Below are positions 6,523 through 8,971 of a stretch of 8,971 nucleotides of DNA, piece by piece. Both the position numbers and the translations under genes were made by a program. The notes under the pieces were generated by a model, which was not told the DNA's origin, did not search any database, and worked only from the letters and a program-made list of their open reading frames with translations. Origin of the DNA: Betaproteobacteria bacterium (GTDB lineage: Bacteria > Pseudomonadota > Gammaproteobacteria > Burkholderiales > SG8-41); the NCBI GenBank assembly GCA_021300125.1, contig JAJTHX010000044.1, forward strand, positions 1 to 8,971, written 5' to 3'. How positions within the stretch are numbered: position 1 is the stretch's first letter; the number at the start of each line of letters is the position of its first letter.

Positions 6523-6896
6523 GCAGCCCAGGCACCCGCGCCGCGGGCATGAAGAACGACTATCGGGCGCGCAACCACCCGGCATACTGGGCGTTCATTG
6601 TGCATCGTGTTTCCGGCCTGCTGCTGACACTGTTCCTGCCGCTGCATTTCTGGGCGCTGGGGCAGGCCTTTCACGGCGCCGCAGGGCTGGATGGCTTTCT
6701 CGCCTGGACTCAGCACCCGCTGGTGAAGTTCGCCGAGACCGGGCTGGTTCTGCTGCTCGCCGCGCACATGAGCGGCGGCCTGCGCCTGCTGCTGATCGAA
6801 TTTCTCGACTGGCGCGAGCGCCAGAAATCGCTCCTCGCCGTGGCCGCCGGGCTGACTCTTGCCTGCGGCCTCGCTTTCCTGCTCAACCTGGTCTGA
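6519..6896 (+). CDS. Cytochrome b556-type membrane anchor, second SdhC-like subunit
   Basis: The 125-residue product carries the SdhC signature 'H-R-V-S-G' (29-33), where Ser and Arg lie at the quinone site in characterised enzymes. His83 stands in H-x3-G-L-R (83-89), the expected heme-b ligand. Three hydrophobic helices lie at about 28-50, 70-93 and 104-124. The ATG at 6519 overlaps the previous stop by four bases (ATGA); a later ATG at 6549 (codon 11) is possible because the first ten residues are not typical of the family. An upstream extension of the frame to 6237 would overlap the previous anchor almost completely and is rejected. With the iron-sulfur subunit and the first anchor it should form a quinone-linked membrane module. 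The catalytic partner is not in the window. Confidence 0.82.
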   Translation: MSSPGTRAAGMKNDYRARNHPAYWAFIVHRVSGLLLTLFLPLHFWALGQAFHGAAGLDGFLAWTQHPLVKFAETGLVLLLAAHMSGGLRLLLIEFLDWRERQKSLLAVAAGLTLACGLAFLLNLV

Positions 6897-6928
6897 ACCG
6901 CCGAATTCCCGATAGCCGAGGTGCCGAC

Positions 6929-8326
6929 GTGGCCAAATCCGCGAAAAAACCCAACATCCTGCTGATCCTGGTCGATGACCTGCGCTTCGACGAATTCGGC
7001 GCCGGCGGCCATCCCTACATGAAGACGCCGCACATCGACCGCATCGCGCACGAGGGCGTGATGTTCGACCGTGCTTTCCACACCACCTCGATCTGTTCGC
7101 CGAACCGCGCGTCGATCCTGACCGGGCAGTACGCCAGCCGCCACGGCATCATCGACAATGTCGCGCGCGACCTCGCCAGCCACCGCCTGCCCAACTACCA
7201 CCTCGAACTGCAACGGCTGGGATACCAGACCGCGCACATCGGCAAATGGCACATGGGCAATGACGGCAAGCCGCGTCCCGGTTACGACTTCTGGGTGGCC
7301 TACGACGGCCACGGCAGCCTTTACGATCCTAAACTGTGCGAGAACGGTAACTACGTCCAGCACAAGGGCTATGTCACCGACATCATGAACACGATGGCGG
7401 TCGACTGGATCCGCGGCCGCGCAAAGAGCAAATCGAAAAAACCGTGGTCTCTGTGGTTCGCGCACAAGGCGGTGCATCCGGATGCCGAACAGGCCGCCGA
7501 CGGCAGTTTCCGCATGGACGGCTACCGCCCGGCGAAACGCCACGAGAACCTCTACAAGGGCTGCGTGTTCCCAAAAAAACCGAACATGCAGAAGCCCACC
7601 GAATTCCTCAAGCACAAGCCGGTTTGGACTGAGGCGGTTGCGCTGCGCAAGACCGAGGCTGCGAAAATCATGCACGACGCGATCCACTCCGGCAAACAGG
7701 AGGAGATCCGCCTGCGTGCGGCCATGATGGCCGCGGTCGACGAAGGCGTGGGCATGCTGTTTGATGCGCTGCAGGAAAGCGGCGAACTCGACAACACGGT
7801 GATCCTGTTCCTCGGCGATAATGGCTACTTTTTCGGAGAGCATGGCCTCGGGCCCGAGCGGCGCTTCCCCTACGAAGAGGGCATCCGCGCGCCGCTGCTG
7901 ATCCGCTGGCCGAAAAGCATCAAGCCCGGCTCCCGCGTGCGCGAGCTGGTGATACTGCAGGACATCGCGCCGACGCTGATCGAGGCCGCCGGCGGCAAGC
8001 CGGGCCGGCATATCCAGGGCCGTACGCTGTGGCCGCTGATCGCCGGCCGCCGCGGCGGCTGGCGCAAGTCGCTGCTGTGCGAATACTGGGCGGAGAACGC
8101 CTACCCCTGGCTGGTCGGCATGAGCTACAAGGCGGTGCGCACCGACCGCTACAAGTACATCCACTGGGTCAACCGCGCCCGCAACGGCGAGCTCGACGAG
8201 CTCTACGACCTGCAGAAGGACCCGTACGAGCTGGTCAACATCGCGCACCGGCCCTCGGCGAAACCGCTGCGCAGCAGGCTCAGCCGGGAATTGCGCAAAC
8301 TCGCCGCCGATACCCTGGGGCTCTAG
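6929..8326 (+). CDS. Type I sulfatase (arylsulfatase A/choline sulfatase-like fold), cytosolic, Cys-type formylglycine
   Basis: Type I sulfatases hydrolyse sulfate esters using a formylglycine made from Cys or Ser. The 465 residues show the complete site. Asp16-Asp17 bind Ca2+, and Cys56-Ser-Pro-Asn-Arg60 followed by 'A-S-I-L-T-G-Q' is the modification motif. Lys106 and His108 sit in 'G-K-W-H-M-G', His179 and His183 lie in 'F-A-H-K-A-V-H', and Asp297-Asn298 form the second metal-binding pair. The C-terminal region (about 395-440) has the usual 'A-V-R-T-D-R-Y-K-Y' and 'E-L-Y-D-L-x-x-D-P-x-E' strands. The start is GTG at 6929, supported by GAGGTG at 6918-6923; longer forms would run through the anchor genes. 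The N-terminus is charged with no signal peptide, so the enzyme should stay in the cytosol and act on an imported small sulfate ester. It follows the anchor gene by 32 bp, consistent with one operon. The substrate is unknown; no formylglycine-generating enzyme is encoded here. Confidence 0.92.
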   Translation: MAKSAKKPNILLILVDDLRFDEFGAGGHPYMKTPHIDRIAHEGVMFDRAFHTTSICSPNRASILTGQYASRHGIIDNVARDLASHRLPNYHLELQRLGYQTAHIGKWHMGNDGKPRPGYDFWVAYDGHGSLYDPKLCENGNYVQHKGYVTDIMNTMAVDWIRGRAKSKSKKPWSLWFAHKAVHPDAEQAADGSFRMDGYRPAKRHENLYKGCVFPKKPNMQKPTEFLKHKPVWTEAVALRKTEAAKIMHDAIHSGKQEEIRLRAAMMAAVDEGVGMLFDALQESGELDNTVILFLGDNGYFFGEHGLGPERRFPYEEGIRAPLLIRWPKSIKPGSRVRELVILQDIAPTLIEAAGGKPGRHIQGRTLWPLIAGRRGGWRKSLLCEYWAENAYPWLVGMSYKAVRTDRYKYIHWVNRARNGELDELYDLQKDPYELVNIAHRPSAKPLRSRLSRELRKLAADTLGL

Positions 8327-8331
8327 GCCGG

Positions 8332-8360
8332 TTGCCGCACACCGGTGTGTCGGGTATCGT
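8332..8360 (+). promoter_or_regulatory. Candidate promoter with palindrome in its spacer, before the Bug gene
   Basis: TTGCCG (8332-8337) and TATCGT (8355-8360) each match four of six consensus bases and stand exactly 17 bp apart. A perfect 12-bp palindrome, CACACCGGTGTG (8338-8349), fills most of the spacer, a classical operator position. The 88-bp gap after the sulfatase has no T-rich terminator. The hexamers are weak matches, so this remains a candidate. Confidence 0.35.
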
Positions 8361-8414
8361 GATTTCAAGGGGTCGCCCTGCGATCCGGAACATAACCACA
8401 AGGAGGAGAGTCCG

Positions 8415-8971
8415 ATGAGCAAGATGCTGCTGCTGATTGCTGCCTGCCTGATTGCAGCCCCCGCCGTGCAGGCAGCCGAGTCCGGCTATCCGAACCGGCC
8501 GGTGCGCGTGATCGTGCCGTTCTCGCCCGGCGGCGCCACCGACATCGTGGCGCGGCTGGTGGCGCAGAAGCTCGGCGAAATCTGGGGCCAGACTGCGGTG
8601 GTCGATAACCGGGCCGGCGCCGGCGGCAATATCGGCGGCGACATTGCCGCGAAGTCGCCGCCGGACGGCTACACGCTGTTCTTCACCTCGGGCTCGATCG
8701 TCACCGCCAACCAGCATATGTACGCGAAGATGCCGTTCAATCCGGAGAAGGATTTCATCGGCATCACCAACGTTGCCAGCGGCCCGCAGGCGATCGTGGT
8801 CAATCCGAGCAGCACGGCCAAAACCGTGAAGGACCTGATTGACATCGCCAAGGCCAAACCGCGGGCGATGACCTTCGGCTCCGCGGGCATCGGCACCCAG
8901 ACCCATCTTGCCGCGGAAAACTTCATCCATGCCGCGGGTATCGAGGTTACGCATATCCCGTACAAGGGCGA
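8415..8971 (+). CDS. Bug/TctC-family periplasmic solute-binding protein, 3' end beyond the window
   Basis: Bug proteins bind carboxylates and related anions in the periplasm, many as receptors of tripartite tricarboxylate transporters. AGGAGGAGAG (8401-8410) precedes the ATG at 8415. The first 185 residues of an expected 320 or so are present, with no stop before the edge. Residues 1-20 form a Sec signal peptide: a short basic start, a Leu/Ala/Ile core, then V-Q-A before A-E. The mature start has the family pattern 'Y-P-x-R-P-V-R-V-I-V-P-F-x-P-G-G-x-T-D' (about 25-43), 'V-V-D-N-R-x-G-A-G-G-N-I-G' (62-74) and 'D-G-Y-T-L' (84-88), typical of the anion-binding loops. Some sulfolactate importers belong to this transporter type, so a role in sulfolactate or sulfate-ester uptake is plausible. 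Bug genes are very numerous in betaproteobacteria and many are orphans, so the substrate stays open. Confidence 0.93.
   Translation, partial: MSKMLLLIAACLIAAPAVQAAESGYPNRPVRVIVPFSPGGATDIVARLVAQKLGEIWGQTAVVDNRAGAGGNIGGDIAAKSPPDGYTLFFTSGSIVTANQHMYAKMPFNPEKDFIGITNVASGPQAIVVNPSSTAKTVKDLIDIAKAKPRAMTFGSAGIGTQTHLAAENFIHAAGIEVTHIPYKG

Noticed and set aside
6467..6928. Upstream extension of the sulfatase frame
   Set aside because: It would overlap the second anchor throughout. The sulfatase fold begins right after GTG 6929, which has a good GAGGTG ribosome binding site.
6710..8422. Minus-strand open frame of 570 codons opposite the sulfatase
   Set aside because: It crosses a gene boundary and mirrors the sulfatase codons. 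No motif supports it.
1..8971. tRNA, rRNA, CRISPR array, insertion sequence or integrase
   Set aside because: No cloverleaf, regular direct-repeat array, terminal inverted repeats with transposase, or integrase-like protein was seen by reading.

Overview
The window is GC-rich, tightly packed bacterial DNA. The partial Bug/TctC-type periplasmic binding protein at the right edge, the HutC-type GntR regulator and the GC-rich codon use point to a betaproteobacterium, probably Burkholderiales. This is inferred from gene types only; there is no rRNA or other marker. I see no tRNA, rRNA, CRISPR array, insertion sequence or prophage gene.

Layout. (1) Bases 1-1202: the 3' part of a helical, TPR-like protein of unknown role, pointing right and possibly unrelated to the rest. 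(2) 1227-1985, minus strand: a GntR/HutC-family repressor with a UTRA ligand domain. (3) A 149-bp divergent intergenic region with a perfect 6-6-6 palindrome lying on the -35 hexamer of a plausible rightward promoter, followed by a structured leader. (4) 2135-3622: suyA and suyB, the two subunits of (2R)-sulfolactate sulfo-lyase, which splits 3-sulfolactate into pyruvate and sulfite. They are closed by a clear rho-independent terminator. (5) 3753-8326: a second rightward cluster with a thiamine-diphosphate (ThDP) enzyme of the acetolactate synthase superfamily, an SdhB/FrdB-type iron-sulfur protein, two small SdhC-like membrane anchors and a cytosolic sulfatase with a Cys-type formylglycine site. 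(6) 8415 to the end: the N-terminal half of a Bug/TctC solute-binding protein, with its own possible promoter.

How it may work together. suyAB is the firm anchor: the locus degrades a C3 sulfonate, and the adjacent GntR gene is the natural candidate regulator. A Bug protein could feed a tripartite tricarboxylate transporter, a transporter type associated with sulfolactate uptake, but Bug genes are very abundant in this group and substrate cannot be read from this fragment. The window has no sulfolactate dehydrogenase, sulfite dehydrogenase or sulfite/sulfate exporter, so the pathway is incomplete here.

The most unusual part is region 5. It encodes the electron-transfer and membrane subunits of a succinate dehydrogenase-like complex without a flavoprotein, directly behind a ThDP enzyme. 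The two anchors also look like copies of one another rather than a classical SdhC/SdhD pair. Either the flavoprotein lies elsewhere, or this is an unusual oxidoreductase in which another protein feeds the iron-sulfur subunit. That second reading is speculation.
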